Positions 21,530 through 32,674 of a DNA stretch of 64,000 nucleotides are shown here, piece by piece. How positions within the stretch are numbered: position 1 is the first letter of the stretch; every line of letters begins with the position of its first letter. The stretch comes from Adiantum capillus-veneris (taxonomy: Eukaryota > Streptophyta > Polypodiopsida > Polypodiales > Pteridaceae): contig CM043959.1 in assembly GCA_014529385.2 (NCBI GenBank), positions 52,141,753 to 52,205,752 of the forward strand. Direction: 5' to 3'. A program made the translations under genes and the position numbers. A model generated the notes under the pieces. The model did not search any database and was not told the origin of the DNA. It saw only the letters and a list, made by a program, of their open reading frames with translations.

Positions 21530-22850
21530 ATCTCTATCATCATCTTCTCTTGGATGGTTGCAAGGTGAGCCATGGGTATACATCATGCTCACACAAGGCA
21601 TCAATGAGTCATCTTTGGAAGCACAAGGAAAGGTAAGGTCATATGGTCCACCAAAAAGACTTTTGGGATGTGGAAAATACATGTTTATTGGCTCGAATTT
21701 TAGCATGTAGCTCCACCCTTAATTTGTCAGAGTGACGTGAAGAAAAGTTGTAGCTCGTGAGCTCATCTCTTTGCCAATATTTTTATATTATTTTTTGGAG
21801 CTCTGAGCGAGGAGCGATGTCCAAAATGGTGGGACCTTGTTGGCAGCTCACAGTGACAGGTTTGTCTACCTTGTTTTCCTTGCTTCCACACACACACACA
21901 CAACCACTTTACCCTCAACCCTCTCTCACCCAACCTTGTAAAAAACCCCCCTTTCTCTCTCACCTTGTACATCATTATACCTCACTTACCACATCATTTG
22001 GCCTCTAGCTAGAGTGGCCACTCACATGGCTAGAGGCATCTTCTAGGCCTAGTCAACAGTTGGCCATCATGCAAAAAACCAAAGTGGTGGGGAGGAGCTT
22101 CATCATCACTGCACCATCAGCTTTGAAAAAGTTAATTTCAATTAGCAATTAACTCCATCTTAATCAAGCTTCCCCTCTCCTATATAAAGAGGCCTCTTCT
22201 ACACACAAAAAATACAACACAATAGGGTAACAAGTTGCTAGAGGGTTACGCTACACACACCACCTCTTAAGCCTTGGTGCTTGAGCTTCATGCCTACACT
22301 TGGAGTATCCATGGTTGCCCATTAAGTCTCTCTATTGTAAGTATGGTCTTGTGTTGATAGTTACATGGTTTCCTTATGCCATATTTCCACAAATCTCTCT
22401 CGTGGTTCTTACTCTTACTTATTGTGCATGATGTATTGCTTATCACTTGGTTGTATGTGAAATCCTAGCCCTAAAACTCCCTCTCCATCACTCTCTCGTG
22501 ATGGAATAAGAATACAATACCTAAAACGCAGCCCCATAACTCTCTCTCTGTCACTCTCTCTCTCTCTCTCTCTATTTGTTTATGTGCGTGCAAGGTCATG
22601 CAAATGGTCAAGATGGTTCCACTCTCTTCTTCTCCCATGGTCTTGGGGATCAGTGAGTGATGTGTTTTATTTAGGGTTTTGGTAGAGTGCTCTCCCTCTC
22701 TCTCTCTCTCATGACAAGAAGCATTCCATATGGTCCATTGCATAGTGTGTTACCTACTCACTCTCTTGCGTCCTAGCCGCACACAAGCTAGGTGGTGCCC
22801 CCTATTGTTTTGGCGGATTTGTCTGTCCCATTGCCATTGAGGAGGATTGG
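21530..22850 (+). repeat. LTR-like or promoter-like region with TATA box
   Basis: A TATATAAA box (22181-22188) is preceded by CT-rich sequence and followed by GAGGCCTCTTCTACACAC, a layout much like the copia LTR's CTATAAAAGGAGGCC..CTACACAC at 37658. A 9-bp inverted repeat (GCCTCTAGC/GCTAGAGGC) lies at 22001-22009 and 22029-22037. No TG/CA termini or second copy were found in the window, so whether this is the LTR of the element whose ORFs start at 23.2 kb is open. Confidence 0.35.
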
Positions 22851-23179
22851 CAAGGAGGTGTAGAGGCCACCCCCTGACGGCTTTGCATTCCGGCCCTCAT
22901 TTTGGTGCTCCCACGGAGGAGGGCTACATAGACCTTCAGTTCACAAACAATGAAGGTGTGCAATTTTCAACATGGACGAGTGGCGTAAGAGTTTGCAATT
23001 TGGAGCACACAGGAGGAGGAGGCTCTAGAGGCCCGGAAAGCTTTCATCGAGATCTTGTTGTTGCCTGGCTGTAGCATCATCGACATTCAAGAAGTAAGTT
23101 CCTCTCCTTGCCTTGTTCGTGATCGTTGCCAACGAAGAAGAATGAGGAGAAGAGCTTGATTTACCTCTCCTCTTAGCCT

Positions 23180-23924
23180 ATGAATGCTCCAATAACCCCC
23201 GATGCACAAACAATTGAAATTCTCTACATCAATACACACGAAGGTACCGTGACGCACATTAAAGGAAGAGAGAGTACTACTAGACCTCTCTTTCCAAAAA
23301 AGGTAATTAAGAAAAGGAAGATCACATCCACACCTAAGTGGCCTAAAGCTGCAGCACGTGCTCAAGCGTGAAGGTGACGTTTGGTCTCATCTCATTTAGT
23401 GGAGGTTTCATGACCACTTTTGGTAAGAAAAAGGCCAGTGAGAAACCAACTTCAACATCAAACCCCCTATTCCCTCATGAAGCAAAGAGGCGGAGGCTGG
23501 CCTATAAGATTGCCACTCGTATGCGTGTGCTCCCAGTGCACTTTGTGAATCCAGACGCCACCAGTCCTAAGCCAACCTCCTGTCCGGCAAAGATTTCTTT
23601 GGATATTGTCCAAAGTGCTTTGGTGATCGGGTGAAGAGCCTTCCCGCTTTACCTTTGTTGCTAATTTTCAAGAAGTTATCTCAATCTAAAGATATTGTCC
23701 TTGTTGGTGATGTTTTGCACATTAATGGTGTAACTTTTGTTTGTCATGCTGATTATGGCAATAGCATCCAACTACTACTTGCAAAAAGGCTCGGCATAGT
23801 AAGAGGTGTTGCCATCACCCCCTACATCTTCACAGACGCGTCAGGAAGAATAGAAGTGATCCGAGGTGCCGACCTTCTGTGGCTGATCAGGCTCATTGGT
23901 CCAAAGATGGTGCAACTAAGATAG
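23180..23924 (+). pseudogene. Unidentified frameshifted ORF upstream of element B gag
   Basis: Three overlapping frames on the same strand (23180-23371, 23368-23634, 23631-23924) look like one protein broken by shifts. The first has a basic stretch (KKVIKKRKITSTPKWPK), the second FPHEAKRRRLAYKIATRM, the third SKDIVLVGDVLHINGV and CHADYGNSIQLLLAKRLG. No domain was recognised. Its place, about 340 bases before gag and in the same orientation, is where Tat/Ogre-type gypsy elements can carry an extra ORF, but that link is inference from position only. Confidence 0.35.
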
Positions 23925-24265
23925 TCTATTTGTGTGGGTAGGTATGGATGCCAATAATGACAATAATAATCCACGGATGTTTCCTTTCCATTTTGTGTGT
24001 CATATGAGTGTTAGTATATGTAATGATAGGAAATTATTCTATCAGCAAAGAATAGCATTGTTGTTTGGATCTGAAAGACTTGCGGAGATCTTGCGCTCTC
24101 CTCACCCTGTCATTCTACCCTTACTAGATTATCACCACTCCTTTGATGTGTCAATATTCATCCTATTTTGAGCTAGCTATGCTACAACTCCAAATTGTAC
24201 TTATCATACTCTACTTTCAATAAATTGGAGCTGTTCGTGTAATTGTATACTCTCTCAATTACATT

Positions 24266-25502
24266 ATGGCCTTCCCTAATTTTTATGGTAAGCCTGGGGA
24301 GGTTGCTTTAGAGTTTTGGATATTTTGGAAATGGAATTTTTAGTGTCACGAAGGGATGATGAGGCCACAAAGCTAAGGGCCTTTCCACTAGTCTTAAGGG
24401 AAGGTGCTAAAGTATGGTATCAAACTTTGGCACCCGAAGAAAGAAGAGACTGGGAAGCCTTAAAAACAGCCTTCATTGAAGAATTTCGCCGTCATGAGCC
24501 TCCAGAGGAGATATGAAGAAAACTCTTAGAGCTACACCAAACATCACCCAATGACTATAGAAGCTATGAATGGAAGTTTTCCAACCAATGGGAGAAGTGG
24601 TGTGCATCACTAGGCGAAGGGGAAAGGGTGCCAGAGTGCCTAAAGAAGGATTGTTTCCTAGCAGGGCTTTACCTCCTCCTTCGAGAAAAGGTAAAAGGTA
24701 AATTCCCAGACACCTTTGAGAAAGCTATGAGTTATGCAAGGGAGAAGGATAGGAAATTAAATTTCCAAGCTCAGCTACAAGGAGGAATGGAGCCTCCACC
24801 GCTAGCTCAACCTATGACAAGGGTAGTAGCAGATACAGGAGCAACAGACCAAGAGTCCTCTCAACAAGATCTGTTTCAACAAATCACCAATCAGCTAGAG
24901 AGCCTGTCCATCAATTTGGTTCAAGGTGTAAGGGCTCCCTAGCCAGGAAATGAAAACGAAATAGAGAAGAAGGACAAAGGAAAACCCGTGAGTACGTTTG
25001 CTACAATTGCGGAGAGGTAGGTCACGCCATGTATTATTGCCCTCACCCACGACGCTATCAAGGAAATGGAAATCAAAGAAAACCTCCCCGCCAACAAGTC
25101 ACCCCTCCTCGAGCAAGGCCGCCAAATGGACAAAATGCACATGTGGCTCCACCAATTCAAATATTGAGACCCCCTCCTCCACCACCACAAGCACCAGCAG
25201 AGATCCCTCCACTACCATTAGGTGGGGAGGATAGGGTATTCTCTGTCATAAGTCTTGACAATGGTAAGGATAAAGGGAAAGCAAAAATGGAGGAAGCTGT
25301 TGCCATGCCAATAAAGAGAGTTAGGAGACAAAGAACTGATGAAATGGAAGATTCAGAGCCGGATAAAGGGAATGAGGGTTCCTCCCAAGTGATAGGAGAC
25401 AAAAAAAGGAAGAGTAGGTCAAGGAGGCCCATAGGAGTAGAAGACTTTCCACTTGGGGTGGGATCCATACCCTATGACCTCATAGCAGATGTGAGTAAGT
25501 AA
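24266..25502 (+). pseudogene. Element B gag
   Basis: The likely ATG is 24266-24268 (MAFPNFYGKPGE). After one frameshift near 24.31 kb the capsid-like part reads KLRAFPLVLREGAKVWYQTL and WEALKTAFIEEFRR, the plant retrotransposon Gag pattern (L..A..W...L....W..L...F...F). A TGA breaks it at 24514-24516, a TAG at 24940-24942, and a second frameshift leads into the zinc knuckle CYNCGEVGHAMYYC (24999-25040, CX2CX4HX4C). A Pro-rich then acidic tail ends at TAA 25500-25502. Gag packages the element RNA; four breaks make this copy inert. Confidence 0.85.
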
Positions 25503-28034
25503 GGACCAAAGATCTCATGGTAGAAATTCCTCCACCTTTCCCCAAAGATGCGTAGAACCTGGTCTAAGATGGTTAGCACTAGGAGGGCTAAGGCAAAGTC
25601 AGTTGAGTCCATTAGTGCAAGAGGCATGAAGGATATTGTGCCACTCATTGATGTAGAGATTAAGAGTCAGCGAGTCTCCAATGTGTATGTGGATGGTGGA
25701 GCCGAGATTTGTGTTATGACAGAGAAATTGATGCACAGGTTGGGTTTGGAAGTAAACGAACAGAGTTCCTTACAAGCTAAGATGACAAATAATGTAAGGG
25801 TGGCTTGTGTGGGAAAGGTTAATGGAGTGAAGGTTTCAGCTTTTGGTGTGGCAGTCTCAATTGATGCTTATGTGATCCCAACTAAGGGGGAGGGCTACCC
25901 ATTAATTCTTGGAAGAGCTTGGCTTATGGCTATGAAGGCTAGGAAGGATTCAGAGACAGGTTCCCTTGAGTTGTGCCCAAGTCATAAGGCCGGTGGCAAG
26001 CAACAAAAAATTGTGTATGACATGAAGCAGGGTAGACAACAAGACCTGGATATGGAGACTTCGGTGGACGAATGGAGCACAAGCAACTACTCTTCGTCTG
26101 AGGGTGAGTCATCTGAGGAGGATGCTAATTCTTTGGAGGTGGGTATAGTACTACGAGACCCAGAAGGAGAGGGTAGTCAAGACTCTCTAAACAATGAGGA
26201 AGTCACACGCCTAGAAGAGATGTTAGCTAAAGACCTACCAGAAGAAGAAAAAAGACCCTATTTGCAAGTACTAAAGAAGCATGCTAGTCTCTTCATAACT
26301 GATCATGAACACATTAAGGGGGTAACAGTGACTCAACACCATATCCAATTGAAAGAAGGTGCCAAGCCAGTGGTGCAAAGACTTAGGAGATTAGGGCTAG
26401 TGCAACAAGATGCGCTCTTAAAGGAAGTGAAAAGATTACTCAATGCAGGATTTATCTACCCAATGGAAGATTCCGAGTGGGTGTCCCCCGTTGTGGTAAC
26501 ACCAAAGAAAAATGGGAAGTGGAGGGTGTGTGTTGATTACAAGCCTCTAAATGCAGCCACAAAAAGGGACCATTTTCCATTGCCTTTCCAAGATGAGATA
26601 CTAAATGACGTGGCTGGTCATGAAAGGTACACAGTGTGTGACGGGTACTCAGGCTACTTCCAGATCAGAATTGCAGATGAAGATCAAAGGAAGACTACCT
26701 TCATAACACCCTGCGGGTGTTTTGCTTACAAAGTTATGCCTTTTGTCTTAACTAACGCCCCAGCTACTTTCCAAAGGTTTATGAACTTGGTGTTTCAACC
26801 CTACTTTGGTAAATCCGTACGAGTCTTCGTTGATGATTTTTGCATTTACAGCTCTAGGAAAGTGCATCTTTCTAAGGTTGATGAAGGCTTCACCCGTCTG
26901 GCCCAATTGGGTGGGCAGTTAAATAAAGACAAATGCCATATAGGTGAGAGTAAGGTTACTCTACTAGGTCATGTTGTGTCACAAGATGGTATCGAGGCTG
27001 ACCCTGAAAAGGTAAAGATATTGTTAGCCTTACCTACTCCTTCAAATGTGAAGCAGCTAGTCTCCTTCATTCAAAAGGTTCGCTACATGGGACGATTCAT
27101 ACATCTCCTTTCTCAGGCAATCTACCCTTTGCAGCAGCTCACTAAACACACTACATTGGCATGGATTGAGGAGGGTGAAAGGTGCTTTCAAGAAGTTAAA
27201 ACCATCTTGAGCTCATTGCCTGTCGTCCTGCAGCCCACATGGGGTGAATTATTCTATGTGAATCCTAGTGTAGGCCCAGAAGCTCTAGGAGATGTCTTGA
27301 TGCAAAAAGACCCAAAGAAATCTCTCATGAGACAAGTTTACTTCTCTAGTAGAGTGATGACAGCTGCTGAAAAGGGTTTCAGCGCAACTGAGCAATTGGT
27401 GCTAGCGCTTAAGTTTGTAGTGGAAAAGTTTCGGGCTTACTTGCTTCCGAGACAATTTGTGGTGATCACAACTGAGGAAGTCTTTCCATATGCCCTACAA
27501 CACATGGAACTGTCTCAAAGAATAGCAAAGTGGGTGGTGCAGCTTCAAGAGTTTGACTACACACTACAGGTAGAGGATTCCACTCGTGCTTGTTTGGTAG
27601 ACGTCCTCACACAAAGGTGTTATGAGAAGATCAAGAAAGAGGCACCTAGTAAGGTACCACCTATCTCGGAGCCTGAACTTCTAGTAGGGGTACACCGTCT
27701 ATATTTTGATGGAGCTTACAAGAGAACAAAAGACAAGGCATTTGCAGGTATAGTGATACTAAGTCCAGAAAAGGAGAGGATTTTTGCAAAAGGGTTTCAC
27801 CTAGAACAGGTTCATTCTAACAATGAGGCAGAGTACCATGCCCTTGTTTTAGGTTTACAATGTTTTCTTTCTCAAGGCATCACAAAGCTAAACGTTTTTA
27901 GTGACTCCATGTTAATTGTTAAGCAAATGGTTGGCGTATGGGCCTGTAAAAATGACAAATTGTCTATTAAGATGAGGGAAGCAAAGGCCTTGTTGAAGGG
28001 TTTTAAAGAAGTTCGCGTTCACTTTGTACCTTGA
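25503..28034 (+). pseudogene. Element B pol: protease, RT, RNase H and second RNase H
   Basis: The main open frame, 828 codons from 25548, continues the gag frame after two stops. Protease: VYVDGGAEICVM near residue 50, a DGG variant of the Asp active site. RT about residues 280-460: WRVCVDYKPLN, MPFVLTNAPATFQRFM and FVDDFCIYS with both aspartates at about residue 426. RNase H 1 about 555-690 reads FYVNPSVGPEALGDVLMQ, where the first catalytic Asp is Asn. A second RNase H, residues about 717-828, has LYFDGAYK, NNEAEYHALVLGL and VFSDSMLIVKQM with D, E, D intact. This dual arrangement is known from the Tat branch of Ty3/gypsy. The frame ends at TGA 28032-28034, probably from CGA (VPRDQNREADAL). 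Confidence 0.92.
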
Positions 28035-28871
28035 GATCAAAATCGAGAAGCAGATGCCTTAGTAGCTGAAGAACTACAAACTCTCATGGTAGGTGCTGTC
28101 CTTGTGAGAAGTCCTTTATACCAGGGAAAGAAGGAGCTGCATGATTTACTTTACTTTCTTGAGAATTGTGAAGCGACCTCTGGTATGAGTAAAAGTGAAC
28201 GCAGGTGGCTGGCAAAAAAGGCTACCAGATATAGTTTGGTAAGTGAGGACTTGTATTGTAAGGGGAAAGATATTGTCATGAGGAGAGTTCCCTCATCCCA
28301 AGAGATCAAGGATATTTTATTTAGCTGTCATGAAGGTGTGTGTGGTGGCCACTTTGCACAAGAGATCACTAGCAGGAAGATCTTACAAGCAGGGTTTATA
28401 TGGCCTAGCCACCATCGAGATGTACAACACTGGTGCCGCACATGCGAGGTTTGCCAAAAAGCCGGACCAAAGCGTCTTGCTCATGAAAATCAGCACCCAA
28501 TTAAAACCTACGGGCCTTTTGAAAAACGGGGAATAGATGCAATAGGGCCACTACCTTGCACTCAATCAGCAAAGGAGTACATCATTATGGGGGTGGTGTA
28601 TATGACCAGATGGGCAGAAGCTCGACCCACAAAGCGCATCACAGCCAAGGACGTGAGTGATTTCACCTTTGAGTGCATTTGTTGCCGTTTTGGCACACCT
28701 TTGGAGATTCTCTCCGATAGGGGACCGAGATTTCGAGTTGATTTAGTCGAGCAATTGATGAGCAAGTTGAAAATCAAGCGCAGGCACTCAACGCCATACT
28801 ATCCTCAATGCAATGGTCTTGTGGAGAAGGTAAATGGTCTTAAATGTAAAATCATCACCCACAATACCTAA
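28035..28871 (+). pseudogene. Element B integrase, C-terminally truncated
   Basis: In frame with pol after the TGA. The zinc domain reads CHEGVCGGHFAQE, FIWPSHHRDV and WCRTCEVCQKAG (HHCC). The catalytic core has GIDAIGPLP (first Asp), ILSDRGPRF (second Asp) and NGLVEKVNG (Glu), so the D,D,E triad is visible. The protein then stops 13 codons later. The usual C-terminal part of a gypsy integrase (GTSPF..VYG.EA.LP region) is missing and is replaced by the unknown ORF at 28850. Confidence 0.9.
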
Positions 28872-29416
28872 TCCACTGGGTAGAGGCACCTAAAAATATC
28901 AGAGACAACCTCAACTTCTGTCCTCTACCAAGGGTTAGGACGTGGAAGGCACAGGAAATTTTGCAAAGAAGCCAACCCACTTGGCTGAACTACCCAAAGC
29001 TGCCGGGCGTGAAGGCAGGTGAGAGAATAAGTGTCCAATACATGGTCAAAATCCTAACCGGCGCCATAAAATTGTTCACTGGCTCGCCTGACCTTACATG
29101 CATTATGATGAGGAAAATCTGTAGAACCATCTTAGCAGTGTTCGAGACCTTCAAGCCAGGCCAGGTGACTGACAACATCTTCTTCTTCCAAGATACATAC
29201 AGATGCGCCTATGATCTGTCAGGTCAGCCTTCCAAGGAGGTGATACATGCGCTGTATCAAAGGATCATGTTTCTACCATCCTATCACCTCCAAGCTTTTG
29301 AAGAAGCATTCTATACAAGGTTCTTCACCATAAATACGGACATTTTTGGCCCAACAATGCTGAACCTACATGCCAGGTATGAATCACTGCTAAAGATGCG
29401 GGAAACGATAAGATGA
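28850..29416 (+). CDS. Unassigned ORF between integrase and 3' LTR of element B
   Basis: Open in one frame from 28850 to the TGA at 29414-29416, about 188 codons; there is no ATG before 29041, so it may have been fused to pol or spliced. It reads HPQYLIHWVEA, LPRVRTWK, PTWLNYPKL, YMVKILTGAIKLF, YDLSGQPSKEV, FEEAFYTRFF and GPTMLNLHARYESLL. The minus-strand ORF at 62929-63621 has the same blocks in the same order. I recognise no family. There is no signal peptide, membrane span or zinc motif, so an env-like role is not supported. It lies 37 bases before the polypurine tract, so it is inside the element. Confidence 0.6.
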   Translation, partial: NHHPQYLIHWVEAPKNIRDNLNFCPLPRVRTWKAQEILQRSQPTWLNYPKLPGVKAGERISVQYMVKILTGAIKLFTGSPDLTCIMMRKICRTILAVFETFKPGQVTDNIFFFQDTYRCAYDLSGQPSKEVIHALYQRIMFLPSYHLQAFEEAFYTRFFTINTDIFGPTMLNLHARYESLLKMRETIR

Positions 29417-29453
29417 AGCAGCAGATCAAGGTCATGTCAGGGACGACATGAGC

Positions 29454-29467
29454 AAGGAGGGGGGGAG
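29454..29467 (+). other. Polypurine tract of element B
   Basis: AAGGAGGGGGGGAG immediately before the LTR start TGTTAGAAGC; the plus-strand primer site of reverse transcription. Confidence 0.85.
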
Positions 29468-30406
29468 TGTTAGAAGCTGGACACACCCCACGGTAGTAAC
29501 TACTCGGAGGATTATTATTTTTTGTAATTATTCATTCATTGAGGAAAACCTGATTTTTCACCTTGTAATTACTGAGACTTACAGAAGTTTCCAGATTGTA
29601 TCCCAGTTTTGATAGTTAGATTGAGTAGATGGTTGATTTTGGAACTTTAGGGTTTGAGAAATTGTAAGGTATATATACCACTTTTTGACCTTAATGAAAA
29701 ACCTTTCGCATTTTAAAACAAGTTTTGAAGTCTGTGAGTGAGCGTACTGTGTACGAGAGAGAGAGAGAGAGTGTGAGCTCCATCTTGACGCTACGTGTGC
29801 TCTGGTGGTCGGAATTGAAAGCGGAGAAGTGCAGCGTGTTGCCCCCGACGAGAGCTACGCGCCAATATCTACATTGCGCGCGTACGGTCCGGTTTTGCGA
29901 GCTCCTTCTACGAGCTTCATCGGGTGTTTGGGTGAGTATACGTTGTCCGATTTTGCATTGCAGCATATCCACGCGTTCACATTGAGTAGAACTACACATT
30001 AGGAACTTTAGATTTCGGAAACGAAGACCTGCAGATTTTGGCCAGACATCCTACGTGTTTCTGCACCAGGTGTTTTGGGTCGGGATTTTGGTTCAAAGAC
30101 CTTAGGGAGAGCGACCTATTGGTATTAGTAGGGTCTCCTTCAAGTTCTATGGCGTTTCGAGAATGTTTGATGGGTGTTCGGCTCTAGACAGCGTTGTAGG
30201 AAGTTTCGTCTTATGCACTCTTGAAGGCTGTGACTTAGACAATTGGTAGAGACCTCTGTAGGAATTAGTTAGGAGTCGGTCGAGTGTAGGTTGACACCTT
30301 ATGCTTGCTTCCACGTGCCTGCAGGTCGAGCTTCATCCTTAGCTGACATTACATGTTAGGTGAGTTCTCGCTGTGCTGACGTCTGTCGCGGCGTACCGGT
30401 CCAACA
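29468..30406 (+). mobile_element. 3' LTR of element B
   Basis: 939 bases from TGTTAGAAGCTGG to GGTCCAACA, with TG...CA ends. It contains a TATATATA box at 29670-29677 and a (GA)n run at 29755-29771 just after the presumed transcription start. Its right end joins A2 integrase sequence at 30407, so B landed in A2. No matching 5' LTR was found left of gag, so the element has lost or rearranged its 5' end. Confidence 0.85.
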
Positions 30407-30846
30407 GTCTTTAGTAGATCAAGAAGCGTAAGATTGGCTATCTCACTTTGGCCATCCGTTTGTGGGTGATAGGCCGAAGAGAAATTCAATCTTGTACCTA
30501 GATTTTCAAAGAGACCTTTCCAGAAATTACTGATCATTCTAGGATCTCTATGTGACACGATGGACATTGGAAATCCATGGTGTTTGAAAATCTGTGATAT
30601 GAAGAGAGTTTCCATTTGGTGTGCCTTAATAGTCTTCTTGATAGGGATAAAGTGTGCTTGCTTGCTAAACTTGTCGACTATTGTCCATATTCTCGTATTC
30701 CCATGGATAGATTTTGGTAATCCAAAGATAAAATCCATGGATATACTCTCCCATGGTGAATTAGGAATTGGCAATGGCTGGAGTAATCTGGGTTGCTTCC
30801 CTCTATCATACTTGGTCCTTTGGCATACTACAACATTTTGAAACAT
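30407..30846 (-). pseudogene. A2 integrase catalytic core, cut by element B
   Basis: The minus-strand frame reads VVCQRTKYDRGKQPRLL, SPWESISMDFIFGLPKS (first catalytic Asp), NTRIWTIVDKFSKQAHFIP, SHRDPRMISNFWKG (second Asp; SDRDPRF usual) and HPQTDGQSEIANLT (Glu). The core is thus complete at its three acidic positions. At 30407 the reading runs into the LTR of element B, and the rest of integrase, chromodomain and 3' LTR are missing. The peptide tail past 30407 is LTR translation. Confidence 0.88.
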
Positions 30847-31159
30847 ACTCTTGTATGTCCACTTTCATGGTAGGCCAATAAAAGTACGTCTCTACTCCTT
30901 GAAGAGTAGGTTGAATGCCTCTATGCCCCGCATAGGGAGGAGCGTGGGATTCATACATGACTTTCTCACGAAGGGAGTGGGTAAAACATAGCCTATTTCC
31001 ATGGAGAAGATAACCATCCTGCAAGGTGAATGGTTCCTCTTTCTTCCCCAAAGCAAGGGCTGACACTATGTCTTTAAAATCAGGGTCAGTAGCATACTCA
31101 TCTCTCATAGAAGATAGATCATTGTGAGTTGCTATTGACACAGCATTAACTTTTGGTCA
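30806..31159 (-). pseudogene. A2 integrase zinc-binding domain
   Basis: Starts after the TGA at 31157-31159 and reads SIATHNDLSSMRDEYA, YESHAPPYAGHRGIQPTLQG, YFYWPTMKVDIQEYVSKC. The HHCC module is present, but the frame shifts near 30.83 kb within its last Cys pair, where the next frame picks up VVCQRTK. It is the A2 counterpart of 3993-4439 in A1. Confidence 0.85.
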
Positions 31160-32674
31160 TCGCGACAGTGCATCAGCCACTTGATTGTGCTTACCAGCAA
31201 TGTGAGCAATGTGAAAATTAAATTGTGAAGGAAAATTTGCCCACCTCATTTATTTGTCGGAAAGCTTTGTTTGCGTCATGAAGTACTTGAGACTTTGATG
31301 GTCTGTTCGTAAGATGAATGGAGTCCCCAATAGATAGTGCTTCCATGTGTCTAGGGCATGTAGAACAACTAATAGCTCTTTCTCATAAATGCCTAAGACC
31401 CGTTCATCCGTGTTGAGCCTTCGGCTCTCATAGGCTATGGCATGCCCTTCTTGAAGCAAGACTCCTCCAAGGCAATCACCACAAGCATCACATTGGACCT
31501 CAAATGGCTTTGAGAGATCCGGAAGCATAAGGACTGGTTGGGAGATAAGCTTCTCTTTGAGCTTGTCAAAAGTACTTTGCTCCTTAGCAGTCCTTGAATA
31601 CTTAACGTTTTTCTTTGTTAAGTCATGTAATGGTCCTGCTATTTGAGAGAATTTTGCTATGAAGCGTCTAAAGTATGCACACATACCAATAAATCTTCTT
31701 AGCTCATGTAGATTCCTTGGATTAGGCCATGCTTTTATTACCTCCAACTTTGATGGATCCATACGGATACCATCTCGAGAGATAATATGACCTAAGTATT
31801 GAATCTCTTGAAGGAAAAAATCACTTTTCTTTTGATTGAGAAAAATCTTATTCTCCCTTAATGCTTGAAAAATCACTTGGAGATGTTGCTTGTGTTCCTC
31901 CAAGGAATTGGAGTAGATGATGATATCATCAAAGAACACTCCAGTGAATTTGCAGTAGGGTCTAAAAATTTTCTCGATTAATCGATTGAATGTAGCTGGT
32001 GCATTAGTCAAGCCAAAAGGCATGACTAGATATTCATAAAGGCCAAACGTTGTACGAAACGCAGTCTTTAAGATATCTTCATTCACTATCCTTATTTGAT
32101 GGTAGCCACTTTTAAGGTCAATCCTACTGAAGTAGGTAGAGCCTTGTAGCTTATCAAATAGATCTTCTATCCGGGGTACGGGAAATATGTTTTTGATAGT
32201 GATATGATTTAGTGTGCAATAGTCCACACACATGCGGTATGTACCATCCTTCTTTTGCACTAAAAGGACTGGAGAGCAAAAGGGAGAGGAGCTAGGCCTC
32301 ACCATTCCTTTGTCTACCAATTCTTGTACTTGCCTCATGATCTCCTCTTGTTGAGCTTGTGAAACTCGATAGGCAGGTTTGTTAGGCGGTGAGCTTCTTG
32401 ACGGGAACTCAATTCGATGGTCATCATCCCCTCGTTTTGGAGGTAAGTCCATAGGGATATCATCAATGAACACATCTTGGAATCCTTTTAGAAAGTTAGA
32501 CAAGTCTAACTCTTGTTGATTCCTACCATTCACCTTTGATGAAACATTATGATCTTTTTGGGATTCTTTGACAAAAATCATGTACACAAAAACTGAGCTT
32601 TTCATTGATTTATCAAGGGCGAGAGGATTTACAAGTGCTATAGTACGACCAGACTCATTAGCATCTATATACAT
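31160..32674 (-). pseudogene. A2 pol: RT and RNase H
   Basis: A 474-codon minus-strand frame (32674-31250). RT about residues 130-290: YRMCVDYCTLNHITIKN, YFSRIDLKSGYHQIR (motif A), MPFGLTNAPATF (motif B), GVFFDDIIIYS (motif C, both Asp kept). The connection has GIRMDPSKLEVIKAWPNP. RNase H from about residue 395 has FEVQCDACGDCLGGVLLQEG, IYEKELLVVLHAL and LRTDHQSLKYF. It stops at TAA 31250-31252, where A1 has a Gln codon (KQMRW), so CAA to TAA is likely. The frame continues to ALSR and the TGA at 31157 shared with A1. Confidence 0.93.

Noticed and set aside
28850-29416. Envelope-like protein for the extra ORF
   Set aside because: The position fits, but there is no signal peptide, fusion-like stretch or transmembrane segment in either copy.
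30349-30406. C-terminal tail of the A2 integrase frame
   Set aside because: Past 30407 the frame reads through the LTR of element B.
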